32,450 nucleotides of DNA, taken from positions 1-32,450 of the forward strand of contig DYPH01000070.1 of the NCBI GenBank assembly GCA_020720045.1. Direction: 5' to 3'. The stretch's first letter is position 1, and every line of letters starts with the position of its first letter. The notes beneath the pieces were generated by a model. The model was not told where the DNA came from. It saw nothing but the letters and a program-made list of their open reading frames with translations, and did no database searches. Made by a program: the position numbers and the translations under genes. The DNA is from Sorangium cellulosum. Lineage in GTDB: Bacteria > Myxococcota_A > Polyangia > Polyangiales > Polyangiaceae. This document shows, piece after piece, positions 1 to 9,116 of this stretch.

Positions 1-3000
1 TCTCTCGCGACGCCGCTTGCAGCAATTTCGCTGGCGGTCGCGAACGGACGGGCCCCTTCGAGCGCCCCGCGGAGATAGACGTAGTGGACGCCGCCAAAGC
101 GCTCCGCAAAGGTCGCTTCGTCGGTGAGGCCAAAAAGCCGGGCGGCGGCGAGCGTGTAGACGGCGACCTGGAGCGCGTAGTGCTCGGCGACGTTCGCTTC
201 GAGGGCGGCGGCGTCGTAGCGATCGAGGCGGTTCGTCTTCCAGTCGATGAGGTGGATCTTGCCGGCGTGCTCAAGGACGACGTCGATGCTCCCGAGGAGG
301 TGATCGCGGGACTCACCCAGCTGCTCGGCGAGCGCGTAGTGGAACTCGAGCTCGGGGAGCGTGCGCGCCGGGTCGACTTCTTTCAAGGAAAACAGGAGAT
401 TCTCCTCCGCGCGGAGCGGCGCGGTGAGCCCCGCGTAGGCGAGCGGGAGCGCTTCGGCGAGCGCATCCGCGTCGTAGCCGGCGGCGACGGCGAGCGGCAG
501 GAGCGGCGCGGCGAAGGCCTCCTGGAAGGCGGCCAAATCGCCGTAAACGCCAGGCAAACCAGGCACGCCAGGCATGCTCGTGAGCGTCGCTTCGAGGACC
601 TGGTGGACGAAATCGCCCCAGCGGGCGCCGGCCCGCGTAACGACCGGGCGCGCCGGGGCCCCTTCCGCAGGCGCTTCCGGCGTCGGGAGATCTTCGAGGG
701 TCAACGGCGGCATAAAGGCTTGCACTTCTTCCGCTTCCGGGGGCGCGTCGTCGACGTCTCCGCGGCTCTCCACGAGGAGCTCCGCCGACGTGCGGCTCGC
801 CAGCGAGGTGAACGAATGGGCCTTGCGCGGGCGGCAGGCGCGGAGGACCGCCTCGCGATCGAGGCGGGGGGCCGTCGGCGTCGGGAACACAAGCACTTCC
901 GGCACTTCCGTGGGCGTTGCAGCCGTCGGGACCGCGCCCGGGACCACAGGACGAAGAGGCGGCGCGTGTTGCGCAGCGAGCACCGAAATTCCGGGCACGC
1001 GATCGGCGATCGCCGCGAGGAGCGGCTTCGCGAAAGGGAGGTAACGCTTGCCGATTTCCTTGAGCGCCTCGCCGGCGGGCGCCTCTTCCTCGCGCCAGAG
1101 GGGGAGGATCGTCCGATGGCGGGCACGCGTCAGCGCCACGTAGGCGACGCGCTCCGCCTCCTCGGCCTCTTCCTTGGCGACGCTCGCTTCAATCGCCGCA
1201 GGGAGCGCTTTTGCGATCCATTGACGACGCCCGGTCGGGCTCCGATAGACGGTCGTCGGCCCCGTGGGGGGCTTCTTCGATCCGAGGGAAACAATCGCGA
1301 CAACCGGCCGCTCGAGCCCCTTGGAGGCGTGCATCGTCAGGATCTGGGCGGCGTCCCCCCGCTCGGAGAGGCGCATCACGAGATCGCGGCCGCCCGGCGG
1401 AGAGGCCTCGCCGCGGACCCAGGTCCCGAGGAGGCGGACGGCCCCTTCGAGGTCGGAAGAACGGGCCTCCTTCGCGAGAACTTCCAACAAATGCTCGAGG
1501 TTCACGAGACGACGCGCGCCGGCTTCTGCGAGGAGGAGCCGGGCCCGCGCGCCGGTCATCGCGAGGAGTTCGGCCACGAGCGCCGCCACCCCACGCCCGG
1601 CGAGCGCCCGGAGACGGCTGCGGAGCTCGGCGAGCGGGTGCCCTTCGTCGAGGGCGGCGAGCGCTTCGAGATCGTCGGCGTTGCAGCCGAAGAAGAGCGT
1701 TTGATAGGCGCGGATTTCCCGATTGCGATCGGTGGGGTGGGCGAGCGAATCGAGGAGATCGTAGAGGTCGGCCGCTTCCGCGGTCTGGAAGAGCCCCTCT
1801 TCTTTGTAGCGGGTCGCCGGGATCCCGTAGCGGCGGAAGGCCTTCGCGACGGAGGCGCCGTCGGACTTGCTGGCGACGAGGACGAAGACGTCGCTCCAGC
1901 GGAGGGGGCGCGTCTGCGTCGGATCGCGCTCGTCGTCGATGAAGCCGTGCTCGACGGTGGCGCGGAGCGCTTCGGCGACGGCGGCGAGGATCTTCCGGCG
2001 CTTGGCCGAACTGCTGATTTTTTTAGGGCCTTCCGCGGTCGGGACGAGGATCGGCGGGAGCGGGTTCCCGGCGGCGTCGACGAGGCGGCGCTCCCGGCGA
2101 CCGGCGGTGACCGGGTGGCGGTAGCGGTTGTCGCCGTGGAAGAAATCGCGGGCGAGGAGGGCGTTCGTCGCTTCGAGGAGGGGCGCCGTCGAGCGGAAAT
2201 TGACCGTCAGCGGGATCGGCGCGAGGCCGCTCATCGCCTCGATGCGGGCGACGGCGGCGAGGTAGGTCGGGAGGTCGCCGCCGCGGAACCGGTAGATCGC
2301 CTGCTTCGGGTCGCCGACGAGGTAGAGGCGCTTGTCGGCGCGGAGGAAGAGCGTCTCAAAGATCTTCCATTGTTTTTCGTCGGTATCTTGGAATTCATCG
2401 AGGAGGGCGACGTCATGACGGGCGCGGAGCGTCTCGGCGGCGCTCGCCGCAGCGGGGCCGCGGGCCGGGTCGAGGGCTTCGGCGACGAGGCCGATGAGAT
2501 CGTCGAAATCGACAAACCCTTCCTCCTGTTTCACCGCGGCGACCCGGGCGGCGATCGGCGGGAGCATCCGCGTGAGGGCCATGAATCGGGGATCGCTCTT
2601 CGCGGCGAGGTAGGGGAGCGCGCGGCCGACGGCGCCGCCGAAGACGAGATCGTCGACTTTTTCAAAGAACGATTTCTGGGCCTTTGTGAGTTCGCCCCAG
2701 CCATCGATCGCCTCCACGCCGCTTGTCGCGAACGCTTCGAAGGCCCGGGCAACGGCGTCACGGGTCGGCTTCGTTTCGCGACCGCCGGCGGTATAGGCGG
2801 CGGTCATGGCGCGGCGGAGGGCGGCCGGCTCGGGGAGTGTGGCGGCGTCGATCTCCTCGGCAGTCGGCGCGATCGGGATTCCGCGGGCGCGGACCCCTTC
2901 CAGCTCGGCGGCGAGGGCGAGCGGGCCGCAGTCGGCGAAGGGGGCTTTGAGCTCGGGATCGCTGGCGAAAGTCGTCCGAAAGAGCTCGCGGAAAGCCTGG

Positions 3001-3428
3001 GCGACGAGCGGCGCCGTCGTCGTGAGCTCCAACGCGAAGGGGCGGCCGGCGTCGAAGGCGATCTCGCGGAGGGCCCGCTGGCAGTAGCTGTGGATGGTGC
3101 CGATGGTCGCCGCATCGAAGGCGCGCAACGCCGCGTCAATACGGGTGTTTTCCTCGCTCGCCGCTTCTTTGGGAACGCCGCTCTGCACGCGCTCTTCGAG
3201 GAGCCGCCGGACGCGGACGCGGAGCTCTTTGGCCGCCTTCTCGGTGAAGGTGACGACGAGGATCCGTTCGAGGGGGATCCCCTTGTCGACGACGAGATCG
3301 AGGACGAGGTGCTCGAGGGTGTAGGTCTTCCCGGTGCCGGCGCTCGCCTCGATGACGGCGTGGTTCGCGGTGATCTTCTCGAGAATTTCTGGGCGCTTGT
3401 AGGCGCGAGCATAGGTGTCAGTGCTCAT
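1..3428 (-). CDS. recB: Exodeoxyribonuclease V beta subunit RecB (3' end beyond window)
   Basis: RecB is the 3'-5' helicase and nuclease subunit of RecBCD, which resects double-strand breaks and loads RecA. The visible 1142 residues show a UvrD-type Walker A motif (ASAGTGKT, residues about 26-33), a Walker B/motif II DEFQDTD at about 345, and the C-terminal RecB nuclease motif GSIDVVLEHAG...LIDWKTNR at about 1045-1066, followed by HYVYLRG. That is the order and length expected of RecB (about 1180 aa in E. coli), so only the last few dozen residues are missing at the left edge. The ATG at 3428 overlaps the recC stop (ATGA), which implies translational coupling. recD would be expected further downstream, outside the window. 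AddA is the alternative, but the partner gene reads as RecC rather than AddB. Long open frames on the opposite strand are shadows. Confidence 0.95.
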   Translation of the reverse strand, partial: MSTDTYARAYKRPEILEKITANHAVIEASAGTGKTYTLEHLVLDLVVDKGIPLERILVVTFTEKAAKELRVRVRRLLEERVQSGVPKEAASEENTRIDAALRAFDAATIGTIHSYCQRALREIAFDAGRPFALELTTTAPLVAQAFRELFRTTFASDPELKAPFADCGPLALAAELEGVRARGIPIAPTAEEIDAATLPEPAALRRAMTAAYTAGGRETKPTRDAVARAFEAFATSGVEAIDGWGELTKAQKSFFEKVDDLVFGGAVGRALPYLAAKSDPRFMALTRMLPPIAARVAAVKQEEGFVDFDDLIGLVAEALDPARGPAAASAAETLRARHDVALLDEFQDTDEKQWKIFETLFLRADKRLYLVGDPKQAIYRFRGGDLPTYLAAVARIEAMSGLAPIPLTVNFRSTAPLLEATNALLARDFFHGDNRYRHPVTAGRRERRLVDAAGNPLPPILVPTAEGPKKISSSAKRRKILAAVAEALRATVEHGFIDDERDPTQTRPLRWSDVFVLVASKSDGASVAKAFRRYGIPATRYKEEGLFQTAEAADLYDLLDSLAHPTDRNREIRAYQTLFFGCNADDLEALAALDEGHPLAELRSRLRALAGRGVAALVAELLAMTGARARLLLAEAGARRLVNLEHLLEVLAKEARSSDLEGAVRLLGTWVRGEASPPGGRDLVMRLSERGDAAQILTMHASKGLERPVVAIVSLGSKKPPTGPTTVYRSPTGRRQWIAKALPAAIEASVAKEEAEEAERVAYVALTRARHRTILPLWREEEAPAGEALKEIGKRYLPFAKPLLAAIADRVPGISVLAAQHAPPLRPVVPGAVPTAATPTEVPEVLVFPTPTAPRLDREAVLRACRPRKAHSFTSLASRTSAELLVESRGDVDDAPPEAEEVQAFMPPLTLEDLPTPEAPAEGAPARPVVTRAGARWGDFVHQVLEATLTSMPGVPGLPGVYGDLAAFQEAFAAPLLPLAVAAGYDADALAEALPLAYAGLTAPLRAEENLLFSLKEVDPARTLPELEFHYALAEQLGESRDHLLGSIDVVLEHAGKIHLIDWKTNRLDRYDAAALEANVAEHYALQVAVYTLAAARLFGLTDEATFAERFGGVHYVYLRGALEGARPFATASEIAASGVAR

Positions 3429-6400
3429 CCCGGAAACTCCTTGTCGCGGATCAAGGCGGCGTGGATGCCGAGGCGCTCGTCGAGCTCGCGGGCGAGGTCG
3501 TCCTCCTCGGGGACCGGCCAGTCGCGCCACCCGGGGACCGGCCCCTTGGCGGCGTAGGGGGGGAAACGGCCGCTGGTCTCCCGGTATTCTTCGAAGGCGC
3601 GGACGCTGCGGGCGCCGTTGACGAAGGCCTCCAGCGGGGCAAAACGGGGGCGAATCGGGGCGCTTGCGTGGCCGATGAGATCCTGGAGAAAGAGCTCGGC
3701 CTCGTAGAAATCCCACTCGGGGAGCTGCTGGGTGTCCCCCTTGGCGGTCAGGTCTTCGCCGAGGGCGAGGACGCGGACGGCGGTGACCGGCTCCTGGAAA
3801 CAGGTCATCAGGATCGCGCGGGCGACGACGAGCTCGGCGATCCGGAAGGCGCTGAGGTGCTTCACGATGTCGTCGGGGTTCTTGCGCGGGTGGCCGGGGA
3901 GGATGATCGCGCCGTCGATGACCGGCGGGAGCGCCCCCTGGAGGAGCCGTCCGCCGAAGGGCTGGGCCGGTCGGGCTTCGCGCCCATCGCGACCGCCGCG
4001 GCCGTCGCGATCGTCGCGACTCGCGCGACCAGGGCCCAGCTCAAAGAAGGTGATCGGCGCGCCATCTCCGCGAAAACGCTCGATGAGGGGGCCGAGTTCC
4101 GCCTCCGCCTTTTCGATGCGCGCGCTGGCGTAGGGGGCCGTCGGCAGGCGGGAGGCGACGCGATCGGCCTCCACGCGGGCGCGGAAGAGGGCGGTGGTGG
4201 CGGCGACGTCGCCAGGGCCGGCGAAGAGGGCCTCCACGACCAGGTTATCGAGGCGAAAGGCTTCGAATTCGAGGGGATCGCCGTCGCGGCCGTCGTCGTC
4301 GACCTCCTCCAACCGGAGGCGGAGGCGGGCGCGGGCCGCCCCTTGGACCGGGCAGCGGACGTAGGCGACGAGATCGGCGATGGCGAGCGGGGCGGCGGCG
4401 GCCCCTTCGCGGACGATCGGCGGAAATGACGGGAGATGCAGGAGTTTTTGCGCCGCCTCCCGGGCCGGTTCCAAGAGCGGGGCGTGGTGGAGGGCGAGCG
4501 GGAGGTCCTCCTCGGCGCTGCGGAGCACCTCGCCGAGGGCGCGGGCGTCGGCGCTGCGGATCGCCTCCGGGGAGAGGTCCTCCGGTTGGAGCTCCTGCCA
4601 GGCCGGCTCGAGGATCTCCCGGCGCGGTAGCTCGTCCGCCCGGAACCGCCCCTGGCGGTGAGGAACCGGCGAGCTCAGAGGGAGCTGGTCGTTGGAGTTG
4701 GCCAGCAGGGCGCGCTCGAAGGGGGCGAGGAGCGGCGACGGCGGGAGGGGATCGCCGCTGGTGGCGTCGGTCGCCGGCCAGGAGAGGGCGATCGCCGTCT
4801 CTACCGCACAGAAAAGCTCAAGAAAGGCGGCACGATCGCGGTCGTCGGTCAGGATGTCGCCGGGGCGGCGCTCGCCGCGGCGGAGATCGAGGGGGTCTTC
4901 GCTCGCCCGCTGGGGGAAGATCCCCTCGCCGAAGCCGACGAAGGCGACCGCCGCCAACGGAAGCCCCCGAAAGGCGGCGAGGGGGCCGCAAAGCACGCCG
5001 GGGGCGCCGGCGCGGGTCGTCGTCGGGATCGACGCGAGGGCCGCCTCGGCGAGGCGGAGGGCGTCGGCGTAGCGGTAGGTCGGCGCTGGCGCGGTCCCAA
5101 GATCCAAGCGGCGGAGCGTGGCGAGAGCGCTGAGGACCGTCGACGAGGCGCGCACGTCGAACTCGGTCTTTTCGAAGAAATACTTGCGGATCCAGGTGGA
5201 GAGCTCGTCGGCCCAGGTGGCGAGGGGCGCTTCGAGGGCGGCGAGGCGGTCGGCCTCGGTGAGCAGCTCGGAAATGCGGGCGAGCGCCGGGAGCGCCCCC
5301 GCGGGGATCGGGCGGAGGGGGCGGCGGTGCCCCTGGAGTGGAACGTCGCCGGCGGGGCGGAAGAGGGAGAGGGCGATGCGGTCGAAGCCCTGGTCGAAGG
5401 TGTGGAGGCTCGAATCGAGGTAGGTGCCGGCGAGATCCCGGGGGCGGTGGCCGAGGGCGATGCCGGCGTCGTCGAGGATTTTCGCGAGTTCTTCCGGGGT
5501 GGTGCCCCCTGCCCCTTCCCCAGCAGCGAAGGCAAAATCCAAGGCCGGCTCGCGGAGGAGGGCGACGACCGAGGCGGGGGTGCGCGCCTGCCGGGGGAAG
5601 GCGAGGAGGGCGGCGGCGCCGGCGATCCGTTGGGCGATCGCGTCGGCGTGGACGCCGTAGCCGCGGAGCGGGAGGCCGAGCTCGGCGAAGGCGCTCCGGA
5701 GGGCGGGAAGGTAGACCTCTTCGGCGCCGTCTCCGGAAGACGGCACGACAATCGCGAGTCGATCCAAGGGGATCTGGCGGTCGCGGGCCTGGGCGGTGAT
5801 CCAGGAGGCGGCGAGTTCGGCTTCGCGGGCCGGGGAGCCGGCGGCGAGGAGGACGAAGCTCTCGTCGGGCGTTTCGGCGGCGTCGGCTTCGCGGGCGGCG
5901 AGGCGCTGCTGAAGGCGGCCGAGGGTCGTCGGCGGGTAGGCGGTTTCTTCGCGAAAGGCGTCGATGAAGTCGCTGTCGACGGTCTCGTTCCAGAGGCGGA
6001 CCTGCTCGCGGAGGGGGCGGCCGAGGCGCACGAGGAGCTCGGGATCGCCGGCCTCTTCGAAGAGCGAAGAGCCGTACTCCTCGGTTTCCCCCGAGAAAAT
6101 CGGCATCCCCTCGTCGTCGAAGAGCACCTCGTCAGCGGCTGGGCCCGCCTCCGGCGTGTTCACACGCGCGCGCGCCGTCTTGAGGTCGTCCCAGAGCTCC
6201 CGGCACGGGTTGAAGGCAAAGACGACGGTCGGCCGGTGGCGGCCGAGGGCAGCGATGAGCTGACGCGTCGCCTCGGGGACGAGGCCGGGGGCATAGAAGA
6301 AGAGGGCCGGCGGGAGGGCGGCGAGGCCGGGATCGCGGTCGGAGCCGACCGGGAGGCTCCGGAGGCGCGCGGCGAGGGCGGCGACCGAGTGGTGGTGAGG

Positions 6401-7030
6401 GAGCCGCGAAAGGACGCGGGCGAGGAGCGGGACCTGCCAACGGCCCGGTCCGTTCGCGACGGCAGTCGCGAGAGAGGGCGGGCCGACTTCGAAACGGGCG
6501 GGGCCGTCGCCGGTGGCGAGGGCGGCGAGCGTGGCCGGCTGGAGGATCCAGTCGGGGCGGTTCTGGGCGTAGCCATCGAAGAGCGGCGCGAGGCGCCCGG
6601 CGAGCTCGATGCGGGCCCGCGCAGATGCGTTCGTGCGCGCCGTTTCCTCACCGCCTACGGCGGTTCCGGGCGGACGCGCACCGGCGACGTAGCGGGTGAC
6701 TGGTGCCGGGAGCCCGTCTTCGGCGAGGACGGCGAGGAGCCCCGCCTGAAAGGCGAGCCGATCGAGGCGAGCCGCCCGCGGTTCTCCGGGGAAAAACGCA
6801 GGAAAGAGCGGTTCGAGGAAGGCGTCGAAGGTCGGCGTGGCGACGTTGGCGACGATCCCGTTCTGGGCGGCGAGGGTGGCGAGCGCGTCTTCCCGGAGGG
6901 TGCTGTTCCCAAAGAGGAGCACCGGTCGGGCGAAAGGGTCGGTCGCCGCGCGAAAGGCCGCCAATTCCCCGGCGAGCGCGAGGAGCAGCTCCTGGGGACG
7001 ATTGCCAAAGACGACGCGAAGCCCGCTCAT
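3425..7030 (-). CDS. recC: Exodeoxyribonuclease V gamma subunit RecC
   Basis: RecC (1201 aa; E. coli 1122) recognises Chi and holds the DNA fork within RecBCD. The N-terminus has the RecC pattern (VVFGNRPQELLLALAGEL, then NGIVANVATPTFDAFL). There is no Walker A and no AddB-type Fe-S cysteine set, so it reads as RecC. The motif LAPLFDGYAQNRPDWIL at about 140-156 matches the conserved RecC 'LFDQYxxYRPDW' region. The C-terminal third has the inactive nuclease-like fold (ADLVAYVRCPVQGAARARLRLRLEE). The ATG at 7030 is chosen because conserved sequence starts there; open sequence further upstream has no RecC character and overlaps the next gene. The gene carries three extra segments in likely surface loops: two copies of a 47-nt palindromic element (4629-4675, 6634-6680) and an Arg/Asp/Gly simple repeat (3977-4030). 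These may account for its extra length. Confidence 0.93.
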   Translation of the reverse strand: MSGLRVVFGNRPQELLLALAGELAAFRAATDPFARPVLLFGNSTLREDALATLAAQNGIVANVATPTFDAFLEPLFPAFFPGEPRAARLDRLAFQAGLLAVLAEDGLPAPVTRYVAGARPPGTAVGGEETARTNASARARIELAGRLAPLFDGYAQNRPDWILQPATLAALATGDGPARFEVGPPSLATAVANGPGRWQVPLLARVLSRLPHHHSVAALAARLRSLPVGSDRDPGLAALPPALFFYAPGLVPEATRQLIAALGRHRPTVVFAFNPCRELWDDLKTARARVNTPEAGPAADEVLFDDEGMPIFSGETEEYGSSLFEEAGDPELLVRLGRPLREQVRLWNETVDSDFIDAFREETAYPPTTLGRLQQRLAAREADAAETPDESFVLLAAGSPAREAELAASWITAQARDRQIPLDRLAIVVPSSGDGAEEVYLPALRSAFAELGLPLRGYGVHADAIAQRIAGAAALLAFPRQARTPASVVALLREPALDFAFAAGEGAGGTTPEELAKILDDAGIALGHRPRDLAGTYLDSSLHTFDQGFDRIALSLFRPAGDVPLQGHRRPLRPIPAGALPALARISELLTEADRLAALEAPLATWADELSTWIRKYFFEKTEFDVRASSTVLSALATLRRLDLGTAPAPTYRYADALRLAEAALASIPTTTRAGAPGVLCGPLAAFRGLPLAAVAFVGFGEGIFPQRASEDPLDLRRGERRPGDILTDDRDRAAFLELFCAVETAIALSWPATDATSGDPLPPSPLLAPFERALLANSNDQLPLSSPVPHRQGRFRADELPRREILEPAWQELQPEDLSPEAIRSADARALGEVLRSAEEDLPLALHHAPLLEPAREAAQKLLHLPSFPPIVREGAAAAPLAIADLVAYVRCPVQGAARARLRLRLEEVDDDGRDGDPLEFEAFRLDNLVVEALFAGPGDVAATTALFRARVEADRVASRLPTAPYASARIEKAEAELGPLIERFRGDGAPITFFELGPGRASRDDRDGRGGRDGREARPAQPFGGRLLQGALPPVIDGAIILPGHPRKNPDDIVKHLSAFRIAELVVARAILMTCFQEPVTAVRVLALGEDLTAKGDTQQLPEWDFYEAELFLQDLIGHASAPIRPRFAPLEAFVNGARSVRAFEEYRETSGRFPPYAAKGPVPGWRDWPVPEEDDLARELDERLGIHAALIRDKEFPG
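3977..4030. repeat. GC-rich simple repeat/palindrome inside recC
   Basis: A run built from CGCGA, CGCGGC and TCGCGA words includes the perfect dyad TCGCGA-TCG-TCGCGA and the hairpin arms CGCGAC/GTCGCG around CCGCGG. Read in recC it encodes an Arg/Asp/Gly-rich stretch (RASRDDRDGRGGRDGRE) at about residues 1000-1018. It lies just before GGRLLQGALPP, the point where the nuclease-like C-terminal domain resumes recognisable RecC sequence, so it looks like a loop expansion. Confidence 0.6.
4629..4675 (+). repeat. Intragenic 47-nt palindromic element, copy 3
   Basis: This is a hairpin inside recC, in plus orientation (opposite to the copy at 6634-6680). Outer stem AGCTCG/CGAGCT, bulged T, CCG/CGG, internal loop CCCGGA/GAGGAAC, inner stem ACCGCC/GGCGGT, loop CCT. 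It matches the 6634-6680 copy at 39 of 47 positions. The outer-stem differences are two compensatory base-pair swaps, so pairing is kept. In recC it encodes SSPVPHRQGRFRADEL at about residues 785-801. Confidence 0.8.
6634..6680 (-). repeat. Intragenic 47-nt palindromic element, copy 1
   Basis: Read on the minus strand: outer stem TGCGCG/CGCGCA, bulged T, CCG/CGG, internal loop CCCGGA/GAGGAAA, inner stem ACCGCC/GGCGGT, loop GTA. Identity with the 12634-12680 copy continues 8 nt further (to 6626), giving 50 identical bases of 55. In recC it encodes ARPPGTAVGGEETARTNA at about residues 117-135, just before the conserved RIELAGRLAPLFDGY segment, consistent with an expanded surface loop. Confidence 0.85.
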
Positions 7031-7101
7031 GAGGCCCCGGAAGCTAGAACAATTAGAGCCCCTTCGGGGGGATGACCGGCGGGAACCGGTGCAAGCGGAT
7101 G

Positions 7102-7793
7102 TCAGATCGCGGGTGGGGCCCCGATGGTGCCAGACGTGGGACAGAACATCCCCTTGGTGCGGTCGGCGCTCACTGGGGCGTGGAACGTGAATTTCGTTCG
7201 GCAACCTGCGCAGTCGCCCCGCCCTTCCACCATGCTCGGCTTCATCCCGGCGACGTATTGAACGACGGTGTTGCGGTTCACCTTCGCCTCCGAGCAGGCG
7301 TATTCGACCGCTGTTTTCAGGTCGTTCACGGAAAGGTCGCGCAAGTCCTCGGACTTGACCCAACCAACGCTGACAGTGCCACGGAGCTCCTTCGCGTCGA
7401 TGCCTGTGGTCGACAGCGCGATCCCTGCCACCCGTCGGCGGATCTCTTCGAGACACGGCGTCGGCTCGGCCGCCGTCCACCCAAGCAGGAAGAACTCATC
7501 CCCGTGGGCGCGAAAGGGGGCCGCGTGTACCTCTTTGCTTGCCCCCTCGAGCACATCGGCGATCGCTTTCAGAAAGCTATCCGCCTGATCGTAGCCAAAA
7601 GCGTCATTGATGGCCTTAAAGCGGTCGACCTCGACAAACGCGAACCAAAAGGGAGCCTCGCCCTCGACCGCGTCGCATCGTTGCTCCCCAGCCCGGTGAG
7701 GCGATCGGTCATCCGTTCTGTGACGATGGCCTGTTCGACGTCGCTCTGAATCGCGCTGCGAAGGGCTTTCAGGGCCTCGTCGACCGCGCTCAC
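7102..7793 (-). pseudogene. GGDEF-domain protein, single-base frameshift near 7685
   Basis: The gene starts at GTG 7793, overlapping the upstream stop as GTGA. It reads MSAVDEAL... to TDRLTGLG, the start of a GGDEF (diguanylate cyclase) domain. It then loses frame near 7684-7689, beside a CCCC run. Restoring one base gives LTGLG(N)QRCDAVEG, followed in the other frame by FWFAFVEVDRFKAINDAFGY, FRAHGDEFFLLGW, GTVSVGW and AVEYACSEAKVNRNTVVQY, the usual order of GGDEF elements. The signature is HGDEF instead of GGDEF, and there is no RxxD I-site five residues upstream, so catalytic activity and product inhibition are both uncertain. The C-terminus adds a zinc-ribbon-like CAGC...FCPTSG stretch. 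It is either a recent pseudogene or a sequence error. The stop is 72 nt upstream of recC on the same strand. Confidence 0.75.
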
Positions 7794-8101
7794 GCAGCGA
7801 GCTCGCGCAGCACCGCTAGGAGTGCGTCGGAACCGTAGGGCTCCGTGGAGGGCGGGAGTTCGAGGCGCCGCGTTTGAAGAACGCCGCCCTTGGAAAACGT
7901 AACGTTCCAGACCGGTTTCTTTTGTTGGGTGCGCGCGAACGAGGTCGCCAACACCTTGATGCCCAGCGTTTCGCCACGCTCGGCGATGGCACGACGAAAC
8001 GCTTCGCGGGTGCGATCACTCGCGATGGAAATGCGGGCTGCTTCGACGAGGTTTCCCGCCACGAGGGCCTGATGAAAGCTGGTCGCCATGCGGAGGAGCA
8101 T
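7790..8101 (-). CDS. Hypothetical protein upstream of the GGDEF gene
   Basis: A protein of 103 aa (112 from a GTG at 8128, 99 from an ATG at 8089). It has no signal peptide or membrane segment. The N-terminal half is helical (SFHQALVAGNLVEAARISIASDRTREAFRRAIAERG) and the second half has beta-like stretches (PVWNVTFSKGGVLQTRRLELPP) before a helical end. I do not recognise the family. The stop overlaps the GTG start of the GGDEF gene by 4 nt, so the two were probably co-translated and may act together. None of the three start codons has a clear Shine-Dalgarno sequence, so the N-terminus is uncertain. Confidence 0.6.
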   Translation of the reverse strand: MLLRMATSFHQALVAGNLVEAARISIASDRTREAFRRAIAERGETLGIKVLATSFARTQQKKPVWNVTFSKGGVLQTRRLELPPSTEPYGSDALLAVLRELAA

Positions 8102-8345
8102 ACCACTGCGACGGGGCACTGCCACCACCGTCCGCGAAGCGGGGAAAGGCGCGGAGGTCTGGTGGGAGGAAAACGCCCTCGCTGGGTCCTAGGAAATTCA
8201 AGCCGCCTGCACTTTGCCCTTGCACGATGCAGCCCCTTCCGTAGCCTCCGCGCGCTCCGTTTGCGCAGCAAAGGGGGCGAAGAATGGTCCCCACAATGCC
8301 AGTACCGGGGGTGCTGGTGGGTCTTCGTTGAAGAAAGATGCTCTG

Positions 8346-9086
8346 ATGAATATTCGTACGTTGAGTGCAGCTCAAATGGTGCAACTGTCGGCTCCGTGGG
8401 TAGAGCCAGGCCCCGCGCGGACGGTGATTGAAGCGCAGCCGATGTTGGCCGCACTCCTTCCGACGGTGGAGGCGTGCCACGGGGCGCTGTACAAAACCCA
8501 GGTGATCAAGAACCCGACGGCGACCGCCGAGGCACTCCTTGCGGAGGGGGCGACCTGCGACGAACGCCACGACGGCGCAATCCGGGGGACGTTCGCGCTG
8601 CTCGGCGCGCTTTCCGATCTTACGGCGTCTACCGCGTACGCGGAGCTCCGCGATTTTCTGCTCCCGCGCGGCATGATGCACACGCGTCTTCGCTACGATG
8701 AAGAAGCCGGAGAAGCGGGCTTGCTTGCGGCACGCCTCGCCGCCGATCCGGCAAAGAAGAAGGCGCTGAAAGAGATCTCCGTCGGCCCCAAAACGCTATT
8801 GAGCGTCGTCGAAGGGTGGATCGCCGACGCCAAGCGCCTCGGCGAAATCGAGCGCGAAAAGGCGGCCCTCGCAACCACGGACAGCGGCCCAACCCCCAGC
8901 GAAGTCCGCGATCTCCGCAATCGCTGGGCGCGCGCCGTTCGAAGCCTTGAGGCGGTCGCGGAACTCGCCGACCTCGACGAGGCGACGACGGAGCTGCTCT
9001 TTGGCCGGCTCTACGCCGTCGCCAAAGCGAACCGCCCGCGCAAAGGGACGGCGCCGGTCGACGGAGCCGACGAAGGGGACGCCTGA
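8346..9086 (+). CDS. Hypothetical all-helical protein
   Basis: A protein of 246 aa predicted to be almost wholly alpha-helical, soluble and without a signal peptide. Leu/Ala heptad-like stretches run throughout (MLAALLPTVEACHGALYKTQ, TFALLGALSDL, WARAVRSLEAVAELADLDEATTELLFGRLYAVAK), ending in a basic/acidic tail. The ATG at 8346 is preceded by GAAGAAAG about 9 nt upstream, which supports this start over the longer open frame from 8214. I do not recognise the family. Its size, helical pattern and start near residue 1 resemble the unknown gene at 25399, but I cannot show homology by eye. It is divergent from the gene at 8101 and is followed by a strongly structured 3' region. Confidence 0.75.
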   Translation: MNIRTLSAAQMVQLSAPWVEPGPARTVIEAQPMLAALLPTVEACHGALYKTQVIKNPTATAEALLAEGATCDERHDGAIRGTFALLGALSDLTASTAYAELRDFLLPRGMMHTRLRYDEEAGEAGLLAARLAADPAKKKALKEISVGPKTLLSVVEGWIADAKRLGEIEREKAALATTDSGPTPSEVRDLRNRWARAVRSLEAVAELADLDEATTELLFGRLYAVAKANRPRKGTAPVDGADEGDA

Positions 9087-9116
9087 CGAGAGCGCTCAAG
9101 GTTCGCCGATCAGCAA

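Noticed and set aside
84-3557. Very long plus-strand open frame opposite recB
   Set aside because: It is the antisense shadow of recB in high-GC3 DNA; its translation is Arg/Glu/Gly-rich with no motif, while the minus strand shows complete RecB motifs.
4658-7075. Long plus-strand open frame opposite recC
   Set aside because: Shadow of recC, with low-complexity Gly/Glu/Arg composition.
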